In this document: in pieces, positions 8,030 to 16,511 of the stretch | Position numbering within the stretch: position 1 is the stretch's first letter | How the letters are laid out: each line of letters begins with the position of its first letter | Assembly (NCBI GenBank): GCA_016125355.1 | Contig: WGLX01000041.1 | Location: forward strand, 1-34,130 | Direction: 5' to 3' | Source: Actinomycetales bacterium | GTDB lineage: Bacteria; Actinomycetota; Actinomycetes; S36-B12 | Length of the DNA stretch: 34,130 bases | Program-made: the position numbers and the translations under genes | Notes under the pieces: model-generated | Seen by the model: the letters and a program-made list of their open reading frames with translations, nothing else | Told to the model about the DNA's origin: nothing | The model's database searches: none

Positions 8030-10560
8030 CCGCCTACGACCCTGCCTGCCTGCCCCCAGACGACCTGCCGGGGCTCGACCGCGCGTGGTCACGGCTGGTC
8101 ACGGGGACGTCCGGCGACGGCGAGAAGCGCACCTGGCACGTGCTCGACACCCATGCGGACGGCGATGAGCCGGCGGCGTTGACCCTGCTGTGCGTGCACG
8201 GCAACCCGACGTGGTCCTACACCTGGCGGTCGCTGCTCGCGGCGGCCCCCGACGATGTTCGAGTGGTCGCTGCCGACCAGCTCGACATGGGGTTTTCCGA
8301 GCGCACCGGCGTCGATCGCACCTTGGCGATGCGCATCGACGACCTCGACGGCGTCGTCGACGCGCTCGACCTGCGCGGCCCGATCGTCGCGGTCGCCCAC
8401 GACTGGGGCGGCCCCATCGCGCTCGGCTGGTCCCTGCGGCATCGGGACGTGCTCGCGGGCGTCGTGCTGCTCAACACGGCCGTGCACCAGCCGCGTGAGG
8501 CCCTGCCGCCGGCCGTCATCCGCGGGGTGCGCAGTCGCCCGCTGCTTTGGACGTCCACGGTCGGCACCAAGGGCTTCATCACCGGCACCACCCTCCTCAG
8601 CAGGCCGACGATGTCCCGTGCGGTGGCACGGGCGTACGCCGCGCCCTACGCCACCGCGGAGCGGCGCCTCGCCATCGGGCAGTTCGTGGCGGACATCCCC
8701 CTCGAGGACGACCACCCGAGCCGGGCGACGCTCGACGGCATCGCCGATCAGGTCGGCGAGCTCGACGTGCCCGCGCTCTTCCTCTGGGGCCCGGGCGACC
8801 CCGTGTTCTCCGACCGCTACCTGCGAGACCTCGCGGCCCGCATGCCGCAGGCGGACATCCACCGGTACGAGGGAGCCCGCCACCTCGTCATCGAGGACGC
8901 CCCGACGATCGCCGACGACCTGCTCAGCTGGGTCGACGACCTGCGCGATGGCCCGGGCAACGGCGCCGCTGCCGAAGCCCTGGCCGGAGCGGGCGAGCCG
9001 CTCTGGCAGCGGCTGTCCGAACGCGCCCGCACGGCTCCGGACGGACCCGCACTCGTGGAGCCGGCCGCGGACGGCTGGCGCACCATCCGCTGGGGGCGCC
9101 TCTCAGCGAACGTCGAGCGCATCGCCCGGGGCTTGCACGCGCGTGGCGTGCGACCGGGGGACCGCGTGGCCGTGCTCATCACTCCGGGCGCCGACCTGCT
9201 GGCGGTCGTGTATGCGTGCTGGCGGCTCGGTGCGGTCGTCGTCGTGACGGACGCGGGCCTGGGCGCGCGCGGCATCGTGCGCGCCCTGCGGGGTAGCGGC
9301 CCGCGATTCGCGGTCGCCATCCCGAGGGCCGAACGGCTGCTGCGCTTCGGCCGCGTGGGCGGCACCGTGATCCCGAGCCGCGACCTCGTGGCCATCGCCG
9401 ACGAAGGTGACATCGCCCCACCGCTGCCGTCGGCGCCCGGTGCCGATGACGACGCCGTGATCGCGTTCACCTCGGGCTCGACGGGCCCGGCGAAGGGCGT
9501 GGCCTACACGCACGCGCAGGTGCAGCGCACGCGGGACCTGCTCGCGCGCCACTACGGCCTGGGCGAGGAGGACGGGCTCGTCGCGGCGTTCGCGCCCTGG
9601 GCGCTGCTGGGCCCGGCGCTCGGCATCCCCTCGGTCCTGCCGCGGATGGACCTCTCGGTCCCGGATTCCCTCACGGCCTCGGCCCTCGCCGACGCGGTCA
9701 CCGCCGGCCATGGCACCGTCCTGTGGGCATCGCCGGCCGCCCTCGCCAACGTGCTCCGGACGCAGGACTCGCTGGATGCGTCGGGGAGGCGCTCGCTCGA
9801 GCAGCTCCGCCTCGTCCTCGGTGCCGGGGCGCCGGTGTCGTCCGCCACCCTGCACGGCATCCGGCGCCTGTGTCCGAAGGCCTCGATCAGGACGCCCTAT
9901 GGCATGACGGAGGTCCTGCCCGTGGCCGAGGCCACGATCGATGACATCGACGCGGCAGGACCGGGGGAGGGAGTCCTCGTCGGCCGGCCCCTGCCGGGCG
10001 TGTCCGTCATGATCAGCGCGGTCGACCGTGAGGGGCGGGCGGTCGGCGTGCCCGCCACCGATGCAGACGTGCTCGGCGAGGTGCTCGTCGCCGCGCCGCA
10101 CGGCAAGTCCCGGTACGACCGGCTGTGGGCCACCGAGCGGGCGTCGAGTCGGGACGCCGGCTGGCACCGCACCGGCGACCTCGGCCATCTGGATACGCAG
10201 GGGTGGCTGTGGATCGAGGGTCGGCTCGCGCACGTCATCACGACACCGGAGGGCCCCGTGGGGCCAGTCGGCATCGAGCAGAGCGCGCAACGGGTGCCGG
10301 GTGTCGAGCAGGCCGCGGCCGTCGGCGTCGGACCGGTCGGCACCCAGCAGGTCGTGGTCGTCGTGGTCAGCCCCGGCAGCCGTCGAGGCGTGGCCGATCC
10401 TGCGTTGTCCGAGCAGGTCCGGGAGGCCGTCGGCGTGCCCGTGGCCGCCGTGCTCGTGCGCGACGATCTGCCGGTCGACATCCGGCACCGGGCCAAGATC
10501 GACCGAACCGCGGTCGGCCGATGGGCCGCGGGCATTCTGGAGGGGCGTCGACGGCCATGA
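8026..10560 (+). CDS. oleBC: OleBC fusion: beta-lactone decarboxylase plus beta-lactone synthetase
   Basis: An 844-residue fusion. Residues 1-310 are an OleB alpha/beta hydrolase of haloalkane-dehalogenase type, with HGNPTW near 58, nucleophile Asp126 in HDWGG and His286 in ARHLVIED. OleB removes CO2 from the beta-lactone to give the cis-olefin. After a short Gly/Ala-rich linker, residues 325-844 form an OleC adenylate-forming enzyme, with FTSGSTGPAKG from 481, YGMTE near 626, a TGDLG motif and a C-terminal HRAKIDR lysine. OleC activates the beta-hydroxy acid and closes the beta-lactone. Separate genes are usual in proteobacteria, whereas the fusion is typical of actinobacteria. It overlaps oleA (GTGA) and oleD (ATGA), implying coupled translation. 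Confidence 0.93.
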   Translation: MTAYDPACLPPDDLPGLDRAWSRLVTGTSGDGEKRTWHVLDTHADGDEPAALTLLCVHGNPTWSYTWRSLLAAAPDDVRVVAADQLDMGFSERTGVDRTLAMRIDDLDGVVDALDLRGPIVAVAHDWGGPIALGWSLRHRDVLAGVVLLNTAVHQPREALPPAVIRGVRSRPLLWTSTVGTKGFITGTTLLSRPTMSRAVARAYAAPYATAERRLAIGQFVADIPLEDDHPSRATLDGIADQVGELDVPALFLWGPGDPVFSDRYLRDLAARMPQADIHRYEGARHLVIEDAPTIADDLLSWVDDLRDGPGNGAAAEALAGAGEPLWQRLSERARTAPDGPALVEPAADGWRTIRWGRLSANVERIARGLHARGVRPGDRVAVLITPGADLLAVVYACWRLGAVVVVTDAGLGARGIVRALRGSGPRFAVAIPRAERLLRFGRVGGTVIPSRDLVAIADEGDIAPPLPSAPGADDDAVIAFTSGSTGPAKGVAYTHAQVQRTRDLLARHYGLGEEDGLVAAFAPWALLGPALGIPSVLPRMDLSVPDSLTASALADAVTAGHGTVLWASPAALANVLRTQDSLDASGRRSLEQLRLVLGAGAPVSSATLHGIRRLCPKASIRTPYGMTEVLPVAEATIDDIDAAGPGEGVLVGRPLPGVSVMISAVDREGRAVGVPATDADVLGEVLVAAPHGKSRYDRLWATERASSRDAGWHRTGDLGHLDTQGWLWIEGRLAHVITTPEGPVGPVGIEQSAQRVPGVEQAAAVGVGPVGTQQVVVVVVSPGSRRGVADPALSEQVREAVGVPVAAVLVRDDLPVDIRHRAKIDRTAVGRWAAGILEGRRRP

Positions 10561-11573
10561 GGGTCCTGGTCACCGGGGGCCGGGGGCTGCTGGGCGAGGC
10601 GGTGGTGGCCGAGCTGATCCGCCGCGGGCATCGCGTCACGTCCTTCCAGCGCACCACGGCCGGGCACCGTCCGGGCGTGGTGGAGCGGCTGGGCGATGTC
10701 ACGGATGCTGATGCGGTCCATGCCGCCGTCGCCGGTCACGACGCCGTCGTCCACCTCGCGGCGAAGGTGTCCATCGTCGGTCGGTGGGCGGAGTTCGAAC
10801 GCGTCAACGTGGGTGGCACCCGCAATGTGCTGGACGCGGTCGCGGCTCACGGGATCACGCGTCTCGTCCATGTCTCGTCGCCATCGGTGGCGCACGCCGG
10901 GCGTCCTCTCGTCGGGGTCCCGGCCGCACCGGCGGATCCTGCCGCCGCCCGTGGCCACTACGCGCGGAGCAAGGCCCAGGCCGAAGGACTCGTCCTGGCG
11001 GACGTGCCCGCTGGCGTCCACCTGGCCGTGCTGAGGCCGCACCTGGTCTGGGGACCGGGGGACGAGCAGCTCGTCGGACCGATCGTGGATCGTGCTCGGC
11101 GTCACCGGCTGTTCCTCATCGATCGCGGCGTTGCTCTTGTCGACACGCTCTATGTCGACAATGCAGGGTCCGCGGTCGCGCAGGCTCTCGAGCGCTGCCA
11201 CCTGCCTGAGGTGGCCCGTCGGCCGCTTGTCGTCACGAACGGCGAGCCGCGGACCCTGGCCGAGATGATCGATCGGATCGCGGCAGCGGCGGGCGCGCCG
11301 GGCCCGCGCGGATCGCTTCCGTACCCCGTGGCCAAGGTGGCCGCGGTGGGCGTCGAGCGCGTGTGGTCGGCGCTGGGACGAACCGACGATCCGCCGCTGA
11401 CGGCATTCCTCGCCGAGCAGCTGGCCACGGCGCACTGGTTCGACCAGCGCGCGACGCGGGAGGCCCTTGCGTGGGCTCCCGAGATCAGCGTGGATGAGGG
11501 CTTTCGTCGACTGGCGGCGTGGTTCGGCTCGCCGGTACCTCGTCCGGCTGCGACGTCGGCTCCTCGTCCCTGA
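10557..11573 (+). CDS. oleD: OleD, NADPH-dependent 2-alkyl-3-ketoalkanoic acid reductase
   Basis: A 338-residue extended short-chain dehydrogenase (NAD-epimerase fold). It is predicted to reduce the beta-keto acid made by OleA to the beta-hydroxy acid used by the OleC half of OleBC. The nucleotide-binding TGGRGLLG is at residues 6-13. The catalytic YxxxK is Tyr135/Lys139 (YARSK), with a preceding VSSPSV. Its ATG overlaps the oleBC stop (ATGA), completing oleA-oleBC-oleD, a full olefin pathway. The last 15 residues are Pro/Ala/Arg-rich and look disordered. The gene converges on the broken glycosyltransferase. Confidence 0.92.
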   Translation: MRVLVTGGRGLLGEAVVAELIRRGHRVTSFQRTTAGHRPGVVERLGDVTDADAVHAAVAGHDAVVHLAAKVSIVGRWAEFERVNVGGTRNVLDAVAAHGITRLVHVSSPSVAHAGRPLVGVPAAPADPAAARGHYARSKAQAEGLVLADVPAGVHLAVLRPHLVWGPGDEQLVGPIVDRARRHRLFLIDRGVALVDTLYVDNAGSAVAQALERCHLPEVARRPLVVTNGEPRTLAEMIDRIAAAAGAPGPRGSLPYPVAKVAAVGVERVWSALGRTDDPPLTAFLAEQLATAHWFDQRATREALAWAPEISVDEGFRRLAAWFGSPVPRPAATSAPRP

Positions 11574-11622
11574 TCCCCCGACCCAGCATCAGGGCGATCC
11601 CCGAGAACACGACGAAGACCAG

Positions 11623-12701
11623 CTAGTTGAGCGAATAGGCGGTCGTCGTGGCTGCTGTGGCTCCCCCGATGAGGATGACCACACCCTGGCTGAGCCGCCC
11701 CGTCCGCCACAGTGCGACGAGCAGGGGGATGCCGGCGATGGGACTGTGGAACCACGCGATCGGCGCGATGGCGAGGGAGGCCCAGGCCAGGATCCAGAAC
11801 GAATGCTGGCCTCGACGCCATGCGATGGCCGAGGCGACAAGGACGGTGATCCACCAGAGCACCGGCGGGATCGGCCCGCGACGGAGAAGGGCCTCGGGCG
11901 TCCACTGGTTGTCGAGGGACAGCGATGTCTCGACGCTCGCCCGGCCGCCGTCGAGGAAGCCGGCCACGATGCCCGGCTCCACCGCGACAGCCACGACCGT
12001 GAGGACGACGAGCAGACCGACGGCCCAGAGCAGGACGCGCCACCGGCGCCGCATCAGGGGATACGCGAGCATGATCAGGCCCGTGCCTCGCATGGCCGCG
12101 AGCACGCCGAGGGTGATGCCGCCCAGGACCGGTCGGCGGCGGAAGTTCCACGCGAGGGCCAGGAGGAGGGGGCGAGCGGGTAGCTGCTCTCGAGGGCCCA
12201 CCGGCCGGGCATGGTCGCCGCGATCGCGAGGGCGATGGGGTAGGCCAGGTGGGGAGGAACCCGCATGAAGCGCATGCTCAGGGCCAGGGCGCAGATCATG
12301 GCGGCCATCCACCACGGCAGCCACACCTGGTAGTCCCACGGTGCCAGGGGGGCGTAGAGGGGGATGCCGAAGGGCGGATGGCTGTGGGCCTGGTCCTGCG
12401 CCCAGTTCAGCCCGATCAGCGGCCCCAGGGTCGTCAATGGGTCGTAGGCCGAGTGCGCGCCGTCGAGCCAGCCGCGTGTTGCGGCGACCTCCCACGCGAT
12501 GTCGGCGGCACCCCCCTGACCGGAGAACGCGGTCATGAACCAGTCGAGGCCGAGCTTGGCGAAGGCGCCCGAGAAGTAGTGCTGCGCGACGGAGGCGAGT
12601 CCCACGAGGGCCGCGATGGCGGGGATGTTGAGGCCGAGTTCGAGAAGGCTGACCGAGGCCTCATCCGAGCGCGGGCCGGTCCCCTCCTCGGTCGTCGCCA
12701 C
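11623..12701 (-). pseudogene. GT87-like polyprenyl-sugar glycosyltransferase, frameshifted
   Basis: Two overlapping minus-strand frames read as one membrane protein if one base is added. The N-terminal part (GTG at 12701, about 175 residues) has helices and an HPPFGIPLY word typical of GT-C, DUF2029/GT87 transferases. It reads through WALESSYPLA, after which the sensible sequence continues in the next frame as LLLALAWNFRRRPVLGG and runs to the stop at 11623. The switch falls on a run of five G (12168-12172); six would restore 359 codons plus stop. Such enzymes move mannose or arabinose from polyprenyl-phosphate to cell-envelope glycans. It may be a real recent mutation or a sequencing error in a homopolymer. 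The start codon is uncertain. Confidence 0.75.
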
Positions 12702-12774
12702 CTGCCTGAGGGTAGCCGCGGATGCGCCGCCGTCGCGTGCATCCTGCCCGCCACGTGTCGGGCCTTGGCCCGCC

Positions 12775-13503
12775 CTACCGGGGGTCGCCGGGTGGCGCGG
12801 GCGCGGGGTCGTCGGCCAGGGGATGAGCGAGCAGGAGGGCCACGACGATCGGGATCGCGCCGAGCAGGACGGCCTGGGTGTGCATGACCGAGGCCGCGAG
12901 CGCACCGCAGGCTCCGCCGGTCGCGTAGGCGAGCACGGTGATCAGGCCCATGAGCGCCAGGGTCCGGGCGGTGCGGCGTCCGGGCCCCTTCCCGGCCGCC
13001 CAGTCCATGAGCCCCTCGGCGCTGCGCAGGACGGTGCCCGACTGGAAGGAGGTCTGCGCCTGCACGCCGGCCACCCGCGTGAGCGCTGTGGCTGTCACAC
13101 CCATGGCCGTCGCGCCCAGCAGGGCCGACATCATGCCCAACAGCTCGCCCGATCCGATGATGGTGACGGTCGCCCACCACACCAGCACCAGCAGGCCGCC
13201 CGCCACCAGGCGCAGCCGGACTGTGGACCAGTCGTGCATGTCTGACACCCGAGCCACGAGCCAGGCCAGGCAGCCACCCAGGGCGAAGCCCAGGATCGAG
13301 AGCAGCGAGAGCCTCCAGATCGGATCCTGTCCGACCAGCCCCATGCCGACGTGGACGATGTTGCCTGACTGGTTGGCTACGAACACGCCGTACCTGCTGA
13401 GCGCATAGCCGTCGGCGAAGCCAGCGGTGAGGGTGAGCAGGGCCAGGACCATGAGCGGGGCCCGGAACGTGGTCCCGGCGCCTGCTGGGTCGTTCGGGGT
13501 CAT
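12775..13503 (-). CDS. DUF1275/YoaK family membrane protein
   Basis: A 242-residue protein with about six transmembrane helices. The family signature DGYALSRYGVFVANQSGN lies near residues 31-48, where an Asp/Tyr followed by a conserved FVANxxGN is characteristic. Family members are widespread but have no agreed substrate; a transport role is often suggested. The C-terminus is Pro-rich (PAPAPPGDPR). The broken glycosyltransferase lies 73 bases downstream on the same strand, so co-transcription is possible. It diverges from the VOC gene. Confidence 0.85.
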   Translation of the reverse strand: MTPNDPAGAGTTFRAPLMVLALLTLTAGFADGYALSRYGVFVANQSGNIVHVGMGLVGQDPIWRLSLLSILGFALGGCLAWLVARVSDMHDWSTVRLRLVAGGLLVLVWWATVTIIGSGELLGMMSALLGATAMGVTATALTRVAGVQAQTSFQSGTVLRSAEGLMDWAAGKGPGRRTARTLALMGLITVLAYATGGACGALAASVMHTQAVLLGAIPIVVALLLAHPLADDPAPAPPGDPR

Positions 13504-13585
13504 GGTGCCTGCACGCTACCGTCAGGACGGCGGGCGCATGCTGGTGTGCGGCACGCGAAATGGCCGTTGAGGAAGGGAGCGCTCG

Positions 13586-13948
13586 ATGATCGTCGCCCTG
13601 GCGCACGTGCAGGTGGCCATGCCACGGGGAGCCGAGGAGCAGGCTCGTGCTTACTACGGGGGCCTCCTGGGGATGGCGGAGCTACCGAAGCCCGACGCGC
13701 TCGCCGGTCGAGGCGGGTGCTGGTTCGTCGGCGGCAGCGCCCTTCTCCACCTCGGGGTGGAGGAGGGGTTCTCGCCCGCGCGCAAGGCGCATCCGTGCTT
13801 CCTCGTCGACGATCTCGAGGGGACGGAGGCCGCGCTGGTGGCCGCGGGCCATGCGTGCACGCGGGCCGATGGGGAGGTGCCGGGCGTGCGGCGCTTCCAC
13901 ACCCACGACGTGTTCGGCAACCGCCTGGAGTTCGAGCAGGCCCGCTGA
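13586..13948 (+). CDS. VOC superfamily (glyoxalase/dioxygenase-like) protein
   Basis: A 120-residue single-domain vicinal oxygen chelate protein: HVQVAMPRGAEEQARAYY at the start, FLVDDLEGTEAALVAAG in the middle and a terminal HDVFGNRLEFEQ. These strand-helix repeats and the final Gly-Asn-x-x-Glu element are typical. The metal site may use His7 and the last Glu, but this small type has varied or unknown activity (lyase, dioxygenase or antibiotic binding). GGAAGGGAG precedes the ATG. A 37-base gap follows before the next gene, which has its own TAnnnT promoter. Confidence 0.8.
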   Translation: MIVALAHVQVAMPRGAEEQARAYYGGLLGMAELPKPDALAGRGGCWFVGGSALLHLGVEEGFSPARKAHPCFLVDDLEGTEAALVAAGHACTRADGEVPGVRRFHTHDVFGNRLEFEQAR

Positions 13949-13975
13949 CCCCTTCCCTGCCGGGCCGAAGGTCTC

Positions 13976-13987
13976 TAGCCTTCGGTG
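13976..13987 (+). promoter_or_regulatory. Leaderless-type promoter (-10) of the beta-propeller gene
   Basis: TAGCCT at 13976-13981 is followed by 6 nt and then ATG 13988, with no Shine-Dalgarno sequence. Transcription is expected to begin at or next to the start codon. Confidence 0.6.
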
Positions 13988-15052
13988 ATGCGCATCGCTA
14001 TCGGAACACGCAAGGGTCTCTGGACGGCGATGGGGGACGCCGACGGCTGGACGGTGAGCCAGCCGCTGAAGCAGATGGCGGAGTTCGCCTCCGTCGCCTG
14101 GGTGCCGATGGGGGAGGGTCGTCCGCCCCGACTCGTCACCGGGGCCCGCAGCTGGTTCTGGGGACCGTCGGTCGTCACCAGCGACGACGACGGCGCCACG
14201 TGGTCCGAGCCCGAGTCCGGGGCGGTCACGTTCCCGGAGGAGACCGGGGCCGCAGTGGAGCGCATCTGGAACCTGACCCCTGACCCCCGGGAGCCGGGTC
14301 GAGTGTGGGCGGGCATCGAGCCGCACTCGTTGTGGAGGTCCGACGACGGCGGCGCCACCTTCGAGCTCAACCAGGCCCTGTGGGACCACCCGCATCGCAA
14401 GGACTGGACGCCCGGTGCCGGCGGTCCGGCCGTGCACACGATCGTGCCGCGTCCCGATGCGGGCATGGTCATCGCGATGAGCACCGGGGGCGTGTACCGC
14501 TCCGCCGACAGCGATGGCGGGTGGGAGCCGGCGAACAAGGGGATCCGGGTCATCTTCGCGCCCGATCCCTACCCGGACTACGGCCAGTGCGTGCACCGCA
14601 TCGCGATGGACGCCGTCAACCCGGACCGCCTCTACGCGCAGAACCATGGCGGCGTGTACCGCTCCGACGACGGCGGGACCTCGTGGCAGCCGATCATGGA
14701 GGGGTTGCCGGCGGACTTCGGCTTCGTCGTCCTCGCGCATCCCACGAAGGCCGACGCCGCCTGGGTCCTGCCCATCGACGGCGAGACGATGTTCCCGCCG
14801 AACGGCCGGCTCCGCCTGTGGCGCACGGACGATGCGGGCGGCTCCTGGCGCGAGGTCGGGGAGGGCCTGCCGGACGACTTCTACGCCTCGGTGCTGCGCG
14901 ACGCGGCCCACGTCACCGACATCGACGGCACGGCGGCGATCGCGTTCGGCACCCGCAACGGCGAGGTGTTCGCGAGCCTCGACGAGGGCGAGACGTTCAC
15001 CATGGTCGCGACGCAACTGCCGGACGTGCTCTCCGTGCGGGCCAGCGCCTGA
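13988..15052 (+). CDS. BNR/sortilin-type beta-propeller protein
   Basis: A 354-residue protein made of repeated blade motifs: TSDDDGATWSEP, WRSDDGGATFEL, YRSADSDGGWEP, YRSDDGGTSWQP, WRTDDAGGSWREV and ASLDEGETFTMV. These Asp-box (BNR) repeats form a beta-propeller as in sialidases and sortilins. A sialidase Arg triad was not evident, and no signal peptide is present, so a cytoplasmic binding or scaffold role is as likely as an enzyme. The start ATG 13988 is 6 nt after TAGCCT; a GTG immediately before it (13985) is the alternative. A MoaD-like gene begins 3 bases after its stop, a tight pair that suggests joint function. Confidence 0.8.
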   Translation: MRIAIGTRKGLWTAMGDADGWTVSQPLKQMAEFASVAWVPMGEGRPPRLVTGARSWFWGPSVVTSDDDGATWSEPESGAVTFPEETGAAVERIWNLTPDPREPGRVWAGIEPHSLWRSDDGGATFELNQALWDHPHRKDWTPGAGGPAVHTIVPRPDAGMVIAMSTGGVYRSADSDGGWEPANKGIRVIFAPDPYPDYGQCVHRIAMDAVNPDRLYAQNHGGVYRSDDGGTSWQPIMEGLPADFGFVVLAHPTKADAAWVLPIDGETMFPPNGRLRLWRTDDAGGSWREVGEGLPDDFYASVLRDAAHVTDIDGTAAIAFGTRNGEVFASLDEGETFTMVATQLPDVLSVRASA

Positions 15053-15055
15053 CCG

Positions 15056-15340
15056 ATGGCTGTCGTCGTGCGCCTGCCCCAGGCGCTTGCCGTCGATGCC
15101 GGCGGGCACCGGACGCTGGAGTTCGATCTGCCTGCCGGCTCCGTCCTCGCCGACCTGCTCACTCAGGTGCGCTCGCAGTACCCCGCACTCGGCCGTCGGA
15201 TCTGCGATGAGACGGGGGCCATCCGGAGGTTCGTCAACGTCTATGTCGGGGACGACGAGTCGCGTGCACTCCAAGGACTGGGCACTCCGGTTGCCCAGGA
15301 CGCCGATGTGTTCGTCGTGGGATCCGTCGCGGGCGGCTGA
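15056..15340 (+). CDS. MoaD/ThiS-like ubiquitin-fold protein
   Basis: A 94-residue beta-grasp protein ending in Gly-Gly (SVAGG), the C-terminus that ThiS and MoaD proteins use as an activated sulfur carrier. RFVNVYVGDDESRALQGL and the DADVFVVGSVAGG end match the archaeal/actinobacterial MoaD-like type. No MoaE, MoeB or thiazole gene is nearby, so molybdopterin or thiamine synthesis is not shown by context. It starts 3 bases after the beta-propeller stop and is probably translated from the same mRNA. It may deliver sulfur to an unknown acceptor or act as a protein modifier (inference). Confidence 0.83.
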   Translation: MAVVVRLPQALAVDAGGHRTLEFDLPAGSVLADLLTQVRSQYPALGRRICDETGAIRRFVNVYVGDDESRALQGLGTPVAQDADVFVVGSVAGG

Positions 15341-15363
15341 GGATCAATGGGCCCTCACGCGCC

Positions 15364-15375
15364 TAGCATGTGCGC
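15364..15375 (+). promoter_or_regulatory. Leaderless-type promoter (-10) of the ion channel gene
   Basis: TAGCAT at 15364-15369 is followed by 6 nt (GTGCGC) and GTG 15376. This favours 15376 over the in-frame GTG at 15370, which sits directly against the box. Confidence 0.6.
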
Positions 15376-16149
15376 GTGACGAGGCAGACGCGATCGGAGC
15401 GCGACGCGAGGTTCGTCGATCGATTCGGTGTGCTCACCACGGTCACGATCATCACGATCGTGCTCCTCATGCTCTTCAACATCGATCCCGTCGTGGACAA
15501 CACCCTTCGTCAGTGGGAGTCGGTGGTCACGTCGGTGCTGGTGGGCCTCACGCTCGTACTCGCACTGCGGGCCTCGGGCATCCGGTACCGATGGCAGCGG
15601 ATCGGCGATCTCATGGTGATCGTCGCGCTGGTCACGATCACGGCCACGGCGCTGATCGAGACCATCAAGGGGGCACCCATTCTGGGCGACAACGCGACGC
15701 CCGCCCCGCTGTTCGTCGTCATCCTGACGCTGTTCGCACCCGCGGCCGTGATGTTCCGGCTGATGCAGCACCGGAAGGTCACCCGGGGCACCGTTCTCGG
15801 GGCGATCTCGGGCTACCTGCTCATTGCGCTGATGTTCTTCTACCTGTTCCTTGCGGTCAGCCACTTCGAGTCCGGCTTGTTCTTCGGCCAGCCAGAGCCC
15901 ACGCAGTCGTACATGTACTTCAGCCTCGTCACGATCACCACGACCGGCTACGGCGACCTGACCGCGAGCACTGACGTCGGGAGGCTGCTGGCCACCAGTG
16001 AGGCCGTCATCGGGCAGATCTACATGGTGATCTTTGTGGCGATGATCGTCGGCCTGTTCGTCTCGACGCGGCAGAGCATCCGGATGAGCGGCAACCCCGA
16101 CGCGTCCGGTTCGGGAAGCGCTGAGTCGGGGTCATCGGTCGAGCCCTGA
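15376..16149 (+). CDS. Ion channel with potassium selectivity filter
   Basis: A 257-residue membrane protein. Four hydrophobic segments (near residues 18-36, 48-64, 76-94 and 110-128) precede a pore module: a helix near 140-160, a re-entrant loop with the filter TTTGYGDL and a last helix (IYMVIFVAMIVGLFVST). The TTxGYGD filter is the potassium channel signature, so K+ conduction is expected. No voltage-sensor Arg ladder or RCK domain is visible. The short Ser/Gly-rich tail is probably disordered. The start was chosen from the TAGCAT box 6 nt upstream. Confidence 0.87.
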   Translation: MTRQTRSERDARFVDRFGVLTTVTIITIVLLMLFNIDPVVDNTLRQWESVVTSVLVGLTLVLALRASGIRYRWQRIGDLMVIVALVTITATALIETIKGAPILGDNATPAPLFVVILTLFAPAAVMFRLMQHRKVTRGTVLGAISGYLLIALMFFYLFLAVSHFESGLFFGQPEPTQSYMYFSLVTITTTGYGDLTASTDVGRLLATSEAVIGQIYMVIFVAMIVGLFVSTRQSIRMSGNPDASGSGSAESGSSVEP

Positions 16150-16229
16150 GGATCCCGGGCTCGGGCGACAACGGCGTGATCGCATCCCTAGAGTGGGCGC
16201 GAGCATCCATTGCGAGGGAAGGAACGGCC

Positions 16230-16508
16230 ATGGCTGACGACGACATCGAGGTCGGCGAGGAAGTCGACGTGACCGTCGTCCTCGACGACGCGGGCGAGAC
16301 GGTGGGCACGGTGGTGGACGACATCGTCGTCGCGTCGGCACCGGAGGGGTCCATCGTGGACGAGACGATCGACGTCCTCGATTCCGAGGGGCATCTGCTG
16401 CTCGAGGACGAGAAGGTGAGCATCTACGACGAGGATGCGCAGTTGGTGTCCCAGGAGGAGACGATTGCGATCGCGCTCGAGTCCGCGGACGAGGCCGAGG
16501 GCGAGTAG
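16230..16508 (+). CDS. Small, highly acidic protein, unknown function
   Basis: A 92-residue protein with a good ribosome-binding site (GGGAAGGAA) before ATG 16230. It is dominated by Asp, Glu and Val, with almost no Lys or Arg. Alternating short strands such as VDVTVVLDDAGETVGTVV and SIVDETIDVLDSEGHLLL suggest a repeated beta-hairpin unit. No family was recognised. It ends 3 bases before the FucU-like gene, so the two should be co-translated. Cation binding or a charged partner is possible but unsupported. Confidence 0.65.
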   Translation: MADDDIEVGEEVDVTVVLDDAGETVGTVVDDIVVASAPEGSIVDETIDVLDSEGHLLLEDEKVSIYDEDAQLVSQEETIAIALESADEAEGE

Positions 16509-16511
16509 CGC

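Noticed and set aside
9897-11435. 512-codon minus-strand open frame opposite oleBC-oleD
   Set aside because: It covers the coupled ole genes in antisense and has no recognisable domain.
13682-15274. 530-codon minus-strand open frame opposite the VOC and beta-propeller genes
   Set aside because: Antisense shadow; the plus strand carries repeated blade motifs and proper starts.
15056-15340. Assignment as a molybdopterin synthase subunit (moaD)
   Set aside because: The fold and Gly-Gly end fit, but no molybdopterin genes are present and the partner is a beta-propeller, so the specific role is not supported.
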